A stretch of 64,000 bases of DNA from Aspidiotus rigidus. Taxonomy: Eukaryota; Arthropoda; Insecta; Hemiptera; Diaspididae. The translations under genes and the position numbers were made by a program. The DNA is taken from assembly GCA_035079385.1 (NCBI GenBank), contig JAVHKY010000023.1:5720001-5784000 (forward strand), in the 5' to 3' direction. The notes beneath the pieces are model-generated. The model saw only the letters and a list, made by a program, of their open reading frames with translations. It ran no database searches and was not told where the DNA came from. Below, one piece after another: positions 42,700-54,028 of the stretch; position 1 is the stretch's first letter, and every line of letters starts with the position of its first letter.

Positions 42700-43634
42700 A
42701 TTTTCAATTTTCTCTTTTCCATTTGTGCTTGTGAACTCGTCTGTCCAAAAGCTCTTGTTTAAAAAATCGTCAAGTGTTTCAGAAAAAAATATGAAACCTT
42801 TGATCTCTAACGTATTCTCTTTATTTTTCTAGGTCTAATAAAGTGTTTTTCGAATCCGAGTATCTAAACCATCACTTTTGGGTATATTGACCCTCTTTTG
42901 CCCCCTCTCTTCCGCAAGAGGGGAAAGAGTATGGATTTACAGTCTCTTTCTATAAGCTCTGTCCATATGATGATTTACATCCCGAATTCATGATCTCTAG
43001 TTTCGAATTTATCAAGCTCAGCCTCTTCTCAGTTATTTTGTTTTGTTTCGTTTTATTTTGTTTTTCTTTTTCAAGAAGAAAGGAACTTCGAACTTGCAAA
43101 GTTTTTGCGTAAACTCTGTTTCAGTAATGATTCTTTTCTCGAAATCAAGGGTCTGAATTCTTTATGGAAGTCCAAGGAAGAGAAAGTGTAACGAAGCTCC
43201 TAAATTGGACGGGATATTCGTGTCTGAGGAGTGCGACAGCGCGTACTTTCCCTGAAGGGTGTGCTTTACTTGTTCGGAATCTCTGAAACGGTATACGATA
43301 AGTTGCATAAACATCCCCAAAAACCCTGCAAGGTTCGGGAAGCCAGCGGTCACTACGCGACGCTTGTCGGGCGTGCGTGGGTAGTCCTCGAAAGAAATGA
43401 CGAGGAATGATTTTGCGAGGTCACATCTCAGGGCTCCCTTTTGCGACAAATTTTTTCGATCATTGGAAATGTTGAACAGAAGGGTTCAACGAAAGGCGCT
43501 ATCGGAACATAATCCTAAATTTTGGGCTCCAGAAGAATTTCACTCTCATCAGAAAATAGACGGATTTTTACCAATTTCAACGTTTAATTGAGAAAGTATG
43601 AGAAAAAATTTTAAAATACTGCTTCGATAGCGCC
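42700..43634. other. Intergenic stretch, nothing recognised
   Basis: A minus frame at 43162-43449 (95 codons) shows no motif I know. Confidence 0.35.
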
Positions 43635-43775
43635 CCTGGTTGAACCTTTCTAGAAAACATTTCAATTATTCAGAAAGATGCGTTAAAAATTCGAGCAGTA
43701 AAATGTGATTTTTGGTACCATGTTTTACAAGCATATTTTCACGAGTAAAGTACACCGTCCTGCCTCTTTGTTGTC
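43635..43775. repeat. Dispersed repeat, copy 2 (partner at 10375-10530)
   Basis: Shares ordered blocks TTGAACCTTTCT, TCGAGCAGT, GTACCATGTTTT and GAGTAAAG with 10375-10530. Confidence 0.55.
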
Positions 43776-44876
43776 ATTACCTTCCATCCCTAAATTTTTA
43801 TTCTTTAATGTATACGTTACAAAATAAGATTTCCTTTTGACATATTTCATGTCTTCTGGAATTTGTTTAAGCATGAGCGTAAGGTTGGATTTAACTATAG
43901 GGTCATTTAGCCTAGCCCCCCCCCCTTCGCAAGCTAGTTCAAAAACAATCGTCTTCCTGTTCTCCTTGTATTGCGATTATTGACTTAGGGGGCGAAGTAT
44001 AGCCCCGCCGGCTTAGTTGATCAGTTATCTTCCTCTTCCTCTATACTTTTGATTCTGCTTCTTCTCGTTCCTTACGTAGTTAAGTAAAAACGACAGCCTC
44101 CCTAACCCTCCCTAACCAAGCTTAACGAAGAATTGAGAGAACCTTTTCCATAGGACGACTTTGCTTCTAATATTGAAAATTAAATTCAAAATTGGAGTAT
44201 TTCAAAATCAAAATTGACATGTATATGTCAGAGATCTGCGTGACGTGACGCGACTCTTTTGATACCGAGGGAGGAAAAAAAAAGTGAAAATTTTTCTCAG
44301 TACCTAATTAGATTAAAGCAGATCGGTTTTCGGTGGACAGCGAATGATGGACGCCAGAATTCTTAAAGAATCGCCCCCCCCCCACCCCCTCTTTACTATA
44401 GAGCTGATTCTCTGTTAACAATTCGATTCTTCAACCGTAAACCAGGATTGTTGATAGTACATGATATGCGAACTGTTGGAATCCCGCGTTATTCAGAAAA
44501 GTGATTCCCTGCTCCCTCAACCACTGGGTCCATTCCTTCCAACTGCTCGCATTTAAAAAGAGTGGGAGTTCAAATATACAAGTCTACTTTCTGCTTCACT
44601 TTGAGTTTAGATGTGTGTACGTTTTGTGCGATATATTGATACCAGACGTGCATGAATTTGATGACGGGCACTCGAAATTGTAAGGATGAAATAAAATCGA
44701 GTTATCCTAGATGGATTGACGAGAACCTGCCAAACACAATTCATACATCAACTGTTGCGATGCCAGATTTTTCAGTGAATCGAATTATTTATAACTTATA
44801 GCTATCGTACCGCATCAATGACACTCATATTCCAACAGAACGAGAAGACTTTGTGTTAATTTCTCGATTTTGAAAA
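43776..44876. other. Intergenic stretch, nothing recognised
   Basis: Contains C-runs at about 43917-43925 and 44374-44389. No gene supported. Confidence 0.35.
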
Positions 44877-45006
44877 AGAACTAAAGAAACTAGGTCACAG
44901 AGACATAAACTGTCCATCTCACGGAGAACTAGCCGCGAATCTAATGAGATGTGTACAACTGCTGAAGCTCAGCAAGGCCACTCAAAAACAAGAAGCGTAT
45001 CATTGA
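44877..45006 (+). CDS. Candidate terminal exon, unknown protein
   Basis: After an acceptor-like GAAAAAG the frame reads about 42 codons to TGA (45004-45006), including LKKLGHRDINCPSHGELAA and LMRCVQLLKLSKATQ. The composition is more protein-like than the AT-rich surroundings. There is no start codon, no upstream exon and no family I recognise, so this is weak. Confidence 0.2.
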
Positions 45007-46389
45007 TATATAGTTCAAATAGAATAATAAAAGTAATTACCTTTCAATGTAAAATCAAAGATTCAAAAATACTCAGAAAATTTTAAATGCTTAAAAAGTA
45101 ATATCACATCGAGCTTTACGCTCTGTCACAGACTCACTTTCATACACGAATGTCAACCGATAAGCATAGTGAATTTTTAAATCGAATAAAGATGCGAAGC
45201 ACCGTTAGACGACGCAATAAATGAAGTTACTCGTATTGCTCGTACAAAACCAAATCATCTTTGTAAACAGTTGAAGAACGTAAGTGTGTTCGAAAGACTG
45301 AAGGTAAATTTTATAGATTCAGGCACAATGATGGCGAAACGCCGACGAATAAAGAGAGAAAGCTATCAATGATTGACCCTGCTGCAAGCTGCTTTATTAT
45401 GTCATGATGTTTGTTGTTACATATTAGGACTTATCTACTGGTAAAAACAAAGAAAATGAAAAAAAATATATCACGGACGGTTATAAATTGTAACTCGACC
45501 AACTCTACCGTAAAAGTAATCAATTTTTTTGGTTCGCTTTTTTCCCCAATTTTATAGGACTAGCTATCGATACTCGATTGACGGTACGGTCATGGAGGAA
45601 AAACGAAGAATGAATGAAGAAAAGGGGGAAAAAATTGAAGAAGGAAGAGGAAGAGACTGCAAGACTGCGAGCGTGAGACCTAATCTAGGTCGGAACAAAT
45701 TATGAGCTGTTTCTTTTTTTCAAGAAATCTATCCTACTGCGCGTATTCATCTAGTCGATGTCGTAAATAAAAATTTCATTTTCCGTTGTCCAAAATGAAA
45801 ATTAATGGAGTCTAGATGGTAAAGTCTGAGAAAAAGAAAAAACAAAACACGATAAACGGGTATCTTCTTTCGCTTTGGATTTAAGAAGATACGACACGAT
45901 AATCTAATGATGGTACATCGTTAAAAAATTGTGATTTAACCCTGGTGGGCACTCGCCATAAATATTAATTCTAGTCCTCGTACATTGTCTTTGCTTCGTT
46001 TTACTTTGTATAGCTACCGAATAATCCTCGCGTTCACATTGAAAATTTTTTTGTGCCTTAATTGTACACCGAACAAAATGGGAGGATAAAATTTAATTTA
46101 CCTTCGAAAAATTCTTCGTATCATCTTTTGTTACAAATGAGATGCGCTTATTGATGAGGACAATTCGAAACCGGACGCAAAATACATGTGTTAAGTGATT
46201 CTTAACTACACGTGCTGAAACTGGCCAATGATCATCCTAATAGTTACAGTTCAACTACGTGAGATTTATGGGTGGGCTATCTGAATGATAATCGACGACT
46301 TATTCGCCGAAGACGAACAACACTCGTTGCATAATCATTAGTCGGTGTGGTGAATGTTCGTTTTACTTTTTTTTACCTTTTAAATTCAG
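45007..46389. other. Stretch upstream of the 46390 exon
   Basis: I searched it on the plus strand for a signal-peptide exon ending after the first codon base and found none that works. It ends with the pyrimidine-rich acceptor CTTTTAAATTCAG. Confidence 0.35.
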
Positions 46390-46643
46390 AGAATATTGTG
46401 AAGCGTACCAGTTATGACATCACCACCATTAACGGAATAAATGACGCATTAGTGCCCGATAGTACAACGGCCTACCTACTGAACATTGTCAACTCGCTAG
46501 TCACTGCTAGACCTATCGTCTACCTTTGGCTGTTAAAGATTGCATCGTGGTGTCAGCTATTTCGGAAATTATTTAGTTCGTCGATTCTTGATAACCTTTC
46601 AAGTTGTTCGCCTACCGGACCAACGCTGGTCGCTTCATCATAG
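46390..46643 (+). CDS. Terminal exon of an unknown, possibly secreted, protein
   Basis: The exon begins right after a strong acceptor (a T-rich tract, then TTAAATTCAG at 46380-46389) and reads to TAG at 46641-46643. It contributes 83 residues plus a split first codon that needs one base from the upstream exon, the same phase as in genes 1, 2 and 3. The peptide starts NIVKRTSYDITTINGINDAL, continues with a moderately hydrophobic stretch (IVYLWLLKIASW) and ends Ser/Pro-rich. Codon use is balanced and GC is higher than in the flanks. There is no ATG at a plausible position, and no upstream exon was identified within 6 kb. No family recognised. Confidence 0.45.
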
Positions 46644-46859
46644 TTATGGCGTTATATGTTGTAAAACATGTGCTGGTCCAAAAATACTGGAAAAAAGAGC
46701 ATTGGATTTTTTCAAACCCCATAAGTTAAACTTTTCACCCTCAAATTGGTTTTAGTATCGAGAATTCAAGCAAGCCTAGATCTAGGATAAAGCTAGTATG
46801 AAGGAGGCCTAGACCTCCTATAAACCTAGTATGAAATAGGATGTCATCAGTGACCTGGA
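46644..46859. other. Downstream of the 46390 exon
   Basis: Ends with sequence (TAGATCTAGGATAAAGCTAG) resembling the spacer of the fold-back family. No clear AATAAA. Confidence 0.3.
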
Positions 46860-47475
46860 CTTATTTTAGGGATTTCGAAATTTTATATCTTGAGAGTCGA
46901 AATTTTTCCAAGTCCCTTTCCTATCATAATTATATAGCTCGGAGGTTAAAATTTTTCTAGGTCCCATTTCTATCAGGTATAGCTCGAGAGTCAACATTTT
47001 TCCAAGTTCCCTTCCTATCGTGTATATCTCGAGAGTCAAAATTCTTCCAAATTCCCCTCCTATCATAAATAGCTTGAGAGTCGACATTTTACCAAGTTTT
47101 TTGCCAGACGGCGCAAGGCGCACGCTTTATATTATTTCCAAGTCCCCCTTCTATCATATAGCTTGGAGGTCGAAATTTTTCAAATTTCCTATCTTATGTC
47201 CGCCGTGTGCCGTCTGGCGAAAAACTTAGAAAAATGTTGACTCCTAATGTATAACTTGGAGGATGAAATTTTTTCAAGTCCCCGGCTCTTCTAACATAAT
47301 ATAGCTTGAGAATCAAGAAGTGTACTGGGCTGATAGTAGGTCTAGGCCTTCTTTATACTAGCTTTGTACTAGGTCCAGGCTTCCTTGAATTATTTGACTC
47401 ATAAAATAGGTTCTCTGCGTTCCTCGTTTAACGTCGTTAAGGAAACCGCCGTTTTCCAAAAAATATTCCATAGGA
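46860..47475. mobile_element. Fold-back family copy, diverged
   Basis: About eight degenerate 45-bp units (GTCGAAATTTTTCCAAGTCC type, 46890-47290) are interrupted by GC-rich segments (about 47100-47130 and 47200-47220) like those at the element ends. They are followed by the central spacer (CTTCCTTGAATTATTTGACT; GTTCCTCGTTTAACGTCGTT) and an end-like GGACAGGTTCCTTGTTAAC. Confidence 0.75.
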
Positions 47476-47539
47476 CAGGTTCCTTGTTAACAAGCCCATA
47501 AACATGAGTTTTTATAGTATAACACTGTGCCTGTGTGTA

Positions 47540-50500
47540 GTCAGGTCGGTGGACGCGACACTGGACATATAGTAGGCAGCCGGGTATGCCTGGGCGCTGC
47601 CCAGAAGCCTGCCCGCAAGACCGCACCTCGAGTCGGGGCGGCAGAAGAGGACCAACAGCTTCCTAAGTTCCTGCAGGCCAACCTTCAGCACTGCAAACTG
47701 GCTTAGGATCTTCTCTGGCAGTTTGTAGCTGAGGAGGGAACGCACATTGTGATTGCCAGTGAGTATTACGATGTTGCGAGAAGACAAGGATGGTACACAG
47801 ACCGTACTGGCTTAGCGGCTATTGGTGTTTACCCAGAGTGTCCAATTGCTCCGGGAGAGGTTGAAAGAGGGGAGGGGTATGTTGCTGTGAAGATGGCCGA
47901 CGCTGGTCGTCTACAGTTGCTACTTCTCTCCAAATCGCCCCTTCCCGGAGTTTGAGGACTTCTTGAAGAAATTAGAAGAAAGCTTGTCCAGACGGCAAGG
48001 TGAAAAATTTATTGTGGCTGGCGATTTTAATGCCAAGTCAGAAGAGTGGCGATCAGGCCGCACTGACATCCGTGGGTATACCTTGGGGGAGTGGATTGCT
48101 TACAATCGACTGGAAACGGTCAACGTAGGCAACATTCGTACCCGAGTGCATCAAGGATACGGGTCCATTGTTGATAACACCTTTGCCTCAGAGAGCCTAG
48201 CCCGAAGAAGAGAAGGCTGGGCAGTACTGGACAAGGAGCTTTCTGGGAGCGACTACCGGTGTATCAACTTCTCCACCCGCCGGGAAGTTGAGGTAGCTGC
48301 TCAACAAAAGCTGGTAAGAAAATGGGCCGTTAGGAAGCTGAATAGCGACCGTTTGAAGGCTAGCTATCTTGCTCTCACATGGGATCAAGAAGAAGAGCAA
48401 GAAGGTAATGCGGAGGTGGCAGCAGAGAGGATGATCAAGACTGTCACCAAAGCTTGCGATGTAGCCATGCCCAGGCAAGGTCCACCAAAGAAGAGGAGAG
48501 CCGTTTACTGGTAGACCAACAAGATTGCTGAGTTGAGGAAAGAGTGCAACCGCAGTCTAGTAGTGACCGCGAAGGGGTGCGGGCGGTTGCACCTGAATAC
48601 CAGCTGGCTCGTAAAAGGCTGAAGAAGGCCATCAAGGACAGCAAGAGTGCTGCATGGCGAGAGCTCTGTGAGATGGCAGATGACGACCCGTTTGGAAAGC
48701 CTTATAAGATAGTGCTGAAGAAGCTAAAGGGCCTTTCAGCAATGAGCCGAATGGAGCCGGATGTTATGGGTCAAATCATTGATGGCTTGTTCCCACAGCA
48801 GCCACTACCAATGGTAACGCTACCAATAGTAGAAGAGGATGGTATATCCCTCCTAGGCACCGAGGAGGTGGATGCAGCAGTCAGTAGACTGCGGGGTAAG
48901 TATTGTAAGGCTCCAGGCCTGGATGGGATTCCAAATCCAGTCTGGAGCGCCATACATTCAGTTGACCCAGCACTGCTTGTTGATACATTCAATGCAGCAA
49001 TTGTTCGGGGACTGTTCCCTGTGCGATGGGAGAAAGCCAGGCTAGCGTTGATCGATAAGAAGGATAAACCACCTGGTCTACCATCCTCTTATCGTCCACT
49101 TTGTCTGCTAGACAATGTTGGGAAACTTCTAGAAAGAGTGATAGCCAATCGTTTGGAGAGCTATCTGAAGGAAAGAGATATAATCTCTGATAGCCAGTAC
49201 GGTTTTCAAACTGGACGCTGCACATCAGATGCTGGGATCCGGCTGAAGAGGATCGCCGAGTCAGCAATTACTACGCGTCAGTTTTGCGCAGCCGTCAGCC
49301 TCGACATAAGAAATGCGTTCAATTCAATTCCATGGAAGATGATATTGGAAGTTCTTGTGGACGCAGGAGTGCCCGCATATCTGCTCAGGATGATCAGCAA
49401 CTGTCTTAGCTGCCGTGAAATCCAAGCAGAGACGTCTGCTGGTACAGTAAAGCGCCCTGTTACTTGTGGAGTGCCTCAGGGGTCGGTCCTTGGGCCGCTT
49501 TTGTGGTGCGTTGCATTTAACGGAATCTGTAAGGTGAAGCTGCCACCGGGGGTTAAGCTTATCTGCTATGCGGATGACACCCTGGTGGTATGAACCGCCA
49601 AAACAACTGTAGCGGTGGAGAGCAGGGTAAACCGGGCTCTAGAGGATGTGACGCGTTGGATCGAGTCGGCTGGACTTGAACCAGCAGCAAGTAAGACGGA
49701 TGCCATTTTATTCACGACCCTTCGGAAGTTCAAGCCACCCACCTTTCGTCTGCAAGGTGTGGAAATTGAAACGAAGAAGCAAATGAAATACCTGGGCATC
49801 TGGTTTGACTCAACGCTGAGCTTCAGGCACCATTTCCCGATGGCAGCGGAGAAGGCGGGCCGGGTAGTTGGGTACCTAAGCCGCCTGATGAGGAACCTAA
49901 GAAGACCGAGAGAAGCAAGGAGAAGGATCATGATGAGCACCGCCTTGTCGATCCTCCTATATGGTGCGCCAGTATGGGCCAACTCCATGAAGATACCATA
50001 CCGAAGGAGAGAGATGGTAAAGATCCAACGAAGAGCTGCGCCAAGGTGTGTTAGTGCCTACCGCACTGTCTCGACGGAGGCTCTTTGTGTATTAGCACGT
50101 TCGCTACCAATCGAGCTCCTTGCTGAGGAGAGAGCGGTGGTGTTCGAAGCAAAGAAGAGAACGACGACCAACCGAGAAGCTTTACGGGTCAAGCAGGAGG
50201 CCAGGCGCTCTTTGCGTAAAGTGGAAAGCTAGAATTGCCCAGAGTGAGCTGGGTACATGGACAACCCGTGTGCTAATACGCGACCTTGATGAGTGGATGA
50301 ACCGACACCATGGTCAGCTGAACTTCCACCTGACGCAGGTTTTAAGCGGCCATGGCTGCTTCAACAAGTACCTTCACGAGAAGTTAAGGAAAGTTGAGCA
50401 GGCAACGTGTTCGCACTGCAACCAAGGGCGGGATGATGGACCACAACACACCTTATTTGAGTGTGAGGCGTGGAGGCGTGAGCGGGACGAGCTTAGTCGG

Positions 50501-50717
50501 TCCCTTCAAGAGATCGGGGTAGATGAAGCGCTTGACCCGAGTAGCCTGGTACCCACCATGCTAGGTTCCGTAGAAGCATGGAACCAGGTGTCTGCATTTG
50601 CGGCCACCATCATGAAGAGGAAGATGGACCAGGAATGGAATAGGTAAACGCAGAACCACGCTATAGCCTACTCAACACCTGTGTACCATCAATATCCAGA
50701 TCTGCAGGAAGAAGAGG
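47540..50717 (+). mobile_element. R1-like non-LTR retrotransposon, longer copy 2
   Basis: Covers the end of ORF1, the endonuclease, reverse transcriptase and C-terminal knuckle, ending at GGAAGAAGAGG without poly(A), as in copy 1. The 5' border is uncertain (47490-47540) and abuts the fold-back fragment. The shared part is nearly identical to copy 1, so the family moved recently on an evolutionary scale. No rRNA gene sequence flanks it, although R1 itself inserts in 28S rDNA. Confidence 0.9.
47662..50646 (+). pseudogene. R1-like ORF2: endonuclease, reverse transcriptase, zinc knuckle; several breaks
   Basis: Endonuclease: LQANLQHCKLA, EGTHIVIASEYY, WYTDRTGLAAIG, VAGDFNAKSEEW and the SDY variant of the SDH motif (about 48250). 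Reverse transcriptase: YCKAPGLDGIPN, SSYRPLCLLDNVGKL, YGFQTGRCTSDAG, LDIRNAFNSIPW, CGVPQGSVLGPLLW and YADDT (about 49566-49580). Thumb: KYLGIWFDSTLSF. C-terminus: CSHCNQGRDDGPQHTLFEC, the C-x2-C..H..C knuckle of R1-clade proteins, ending at TAG 50642-50644. Breaks: TAG at 47704-47706, a frameshift near 47900, TAG near 48512, a frameshift near 48545, TGA near 49591 and a frameshift near 50214. The protein nicks target DNA and reverse-transcribes the element RNA. Confidence 0.9.
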
Positions 50718-51831
50718 ACTTAACATATTCATAGGCCTACATAGTCCTTCGATGGTCCAGAGTCTCAGTTTACTATCTAGGTCCTAACTTTTGTTGTCAC
50801 TACTGGGTTGCGCTGAACCAACGATAAGTTCAACACTTTGTCGTTCCCTAGGACCATAGGAGTCAGCGTACTTTACAACAGTAGGCACTTGAGTCGTACT
50901 CATTAATGACCACCAACTCTACAGTATCCAACAATCAATATTCCTTTACTTTTTCTCTAGTAGCCTACTCGTTTATTATATTTAAATCATTCCTAACTGA
51001 AAGTAGACAAAAGTAAATTGAAAATGTACTCAGGGAACCACTTACCAATACAATATCAATAGCTCGATACGTATAAGAACGACTGCCAGACTATCAAGAG
51101 CAATCATATACGCACAAAAATACTTGGACACCACTGATAAGAGTGCTTCGCTTGCGGGTTAGTTGCAAATACACCGCCCGATTAGTTTATAATCATGAAG
51201 TACACTCAACCGATCTCACCAAATAAAACCTCAACGTAACAGAAATACAATAATAACCCGTGAACTTCGACGACCAACTATTATAAACCGATTCCACCAG
51301 ACTAATTTTAAAATCTTCCCTCGTTACTCGCGCAAGCCTTTCTCTGCATTCCAATATGGGTTTTTTCTGCACGCGTTAAAAATTCTTTGCAGTAGAACGA
51401 CACACGCCTCACGAATTTCAATAGTAAATATCGGGGGTGCAGCCGACTCATATGTTTTCGTATCCTTCCTGTTTCTTTTTTAAGGCCAACTGAGAATAAA
51501 TAGAATAGTATCAACAGTGCTCGCCCGCCACCCTCGATTGTCACACTGTTTATTTTTGGCTCTCGCTGTCTTCTAATATACACTTACTGTACTGAGCAGG
51601 GGGACTTCTAAGAACACTAGGGTGTTCTCGGAAGCGACAGATGGTGTGAATAAGTGGGCTGAGAGCATTTGAAGACGGAGGAGAAAAACACCTACCTCAG
51701 CGCGTAAGTTAAGTGAAACGCTGGTGCATAGTGCGCCAAAAGCTGGTCGAAGCCCGCAAATTGAATAGTCAACAATTTTATGATTGTTTTGTTGGAGGGG
51801 GTGGTGCAAATTGGAGACAGGTCCTCTGCCT
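50718..51831. other. Intergenic stretch, nothing recognised
   Basis: Starts ACTTAACATATTCATAGGCC right after the LINE. No gene or repeat assigned. Confidence 0.4.
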
Positions 51832-51997
51832 CCCCTCGTTTAACTCCGTTAAAAAACCCGGGAGTTTTTTCCAAGTCCCCCTCCCATCATATATGACTCG
51901 AAGGTCAACATTTTTTCAAGACCCACGTTTTACCAAACGGCGCCCGGCGTCCGTCATTTTTCTTCAAATTACCCCCCAATAAAACAGGCTCCCTGTT
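51832..51997. mobile_element. Fold-back family, short copy with one end
   Basis: Contains part of the spacer (CCTCGTTTAACTCCGTTAA), one 45-bp unit (CCCTCCCATCATATATGACT), the GC-rich GGCGCCCGGCGTCC segment and the terminus ending AAACAGGCTCCCTGTT. It looks like a short derivative formed by internal deletion. Confidence 0.75.
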
Positions 51998-53389
51998 AAA
52001 ATTAGCTTTTTCCTGGTCCAGTGTGATGTCTCATTTTACTGAGAATTGGATCGTGGTACTTGTCTATAACCCGTAAGCATGATACTGTATACCTACTTGT
52101 ATACCCAGTATCGTGTGGAAGGTTAGCTCACGGTCTTGTATTGGTCGTTCTCAATATTCTTATGGATGAATTATTAAAATTAATTTATGCATAAGATGAC
52201 ATTGATAATCGCGATAATATGTACGTAGTTGAAAATTATTTGATATTCGTTTGTACAAAAAATCTAGTGAACGATTTTATAGGTACTTTTTCAAAACACA
52301 ACATGCACTTCTTTAAGATTTCTTATGTGAATGGTTATTAGAAATTTTACTATGCCATTACTTGAATTATCACCACCTCGATGGAAAACTCTGAAAATAC
52401 TGAAAATAGTATTTATGAGAATGTGACCCCATTTCGTGTCTGTTTTCGATTTCATCGTCCATTTCATAGACCTCGAGGTACGAATTCACTTTCTTTTCCC
52501 CCTTTCTTTGCTTTGATAAATTTGACGCAGTCATTCTCAGGAACACCTAAAAACGGCTACGCTACAGCTTCGTAAATATTGAGTGCGTGTGTGAATGCTT
52601 GCCTATTCTATATTGGAAGGCTGAAAAACTGCAGGTCATCTGAAATTTGTTAGCGTGGAAATAAATTCCGAGTGTGAGTAAGGAGTAGTGTTTCCCGTGA
52701 CTATTTTTTCCTCATTCTTCTTCCACATTTTCAGGAGCGTAATAATTTTTCCGTTCTTCTCTGCACTATATAAATTCGATATGAGCAAAATATTTGCGAT
52801 GAATAAGCCGTAAAACACTTTGACGCGTCGTTTGCGTCTGCTACAAAAAAAAAAAATGTGTATTGATGAAAAAATGTGAATTCTTTTTTCGTGTTGAAAC
52901 TATTCAACTACCTATATTTTGGCCGTCCTAATTGATTGTAGAATTTGTACGTGTGCTTTGATCACCCTCAATGAGAATAAAAAAATATTCAATATTATAT
53001 ATCTCACGTTTTGATAATTTTGAATGTCTTGGGTGAAAAATCATTCATGTCATTAATGGATTAGTAAGCAATCTCTAATTTTAAGAAATCATTATCATTA
53101 TATTCCTCAGGAATATGGACAACCCAGACCTTGTAGGTTATGAGAAATACTCGTCTTTTGAGAGGAAGAATCCTGTAATCTTCTTCTTAGAATCGGTAGT
53201 CACGAATTTTAATCTTTGTGTCATAGATTGAGATTTTGCTTTAGAACACCAATACGTGCGAGTTTTTAACGTTTTTCGAAAAAACTATAATTTACCGCAC
53301 CTTTTGCAATGGTAGCAAAAAACCTGCTAAAAGGTTTATCACTTTCTAATATTATTCGAAGAACCCTCTTTTTTCTAGTTTCCCTTCTT
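51998..53389. other. Intergenic stretch, nothing recognised
   Basis: Includes a small acidic plus frame with ATG (52381-52575) and a signal-like minus frame without ATG (52636-52818); neither is convincing. Confidence 0.35.
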
Positions 53390-53560
53390 GGATACAATAG
53401 CCACCTCCTCTTTCATACAACTCGAGAGACGAAATTTTCCAGAGTTTCAGTTCTTATGAACAATAGTTCGATCAACTGTTCTTCAACTCTTCAAGACCTT
53501 CTCTTCGTGTATGTAGCTCAAAATTCGATTGTTTTTCAAATCCCCAAATGAGGTCGCAGC
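53390..53560. repeat. Ancient fold-back units
   Basis: Two to three heavily diverged 45-bp units; the clearest is CATACAACTCGAGAGACGAA at about 53416. This marks an old age class of the family. Confidence 0.5.
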
Positions 53561-54028
53561 CTTCACGTTCTCAGAATCACTGCACTGTTTGAACACGCAA
53601 AATATGCCCAGCTCCTCAGAGAATAGCACGACTTTTTTGTCGACTTGGCCTATCCACAGACACTCTCCCACGAACAACAATCATGGTAATCTTCAAAAAT
53701 TTCTTCAAAATCCTGAACTTGATCAAGATATCTTATACGTGTAGTCGAACTTCGAATTTGATTTGAAAATGAATCTCCAACAAATGCAACAGCGGATCGA
53801 CTCGAGAGCGAATTTTGGAAAAAAAATTTCGAATTCCAAAGAAACTGATCTCTAGCCCAAGAGAAATTGCCTCACTGCGTTGGAAAAATATCGAAGCATG
53901 GTATCTCTTTTAGTACAGGTGATAAAAAGTCAAACTTCGCGAGTTTGTGGGGGATGAGCTAGACTTTACTGAAATTTCTTGTATTTGAAATAACCTACTC
54001 GAAGTCAAAACCCTGACATTGTGGGTCG
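53561..54028. other. Intergenic stretch, nothing recognised
   Basis: No assigned feature. A single CTCGAGAG at about 53800 may be another worn fold-back unit. Confidence 0.3.

Noticed and set aside
52636..52818. Minus-strand frame with a signal-like N-terminus
   Set aside because: It starts at GTG, the upstream frame is basic and runs into a T-tract, and the region is AT-rich; likely chance.
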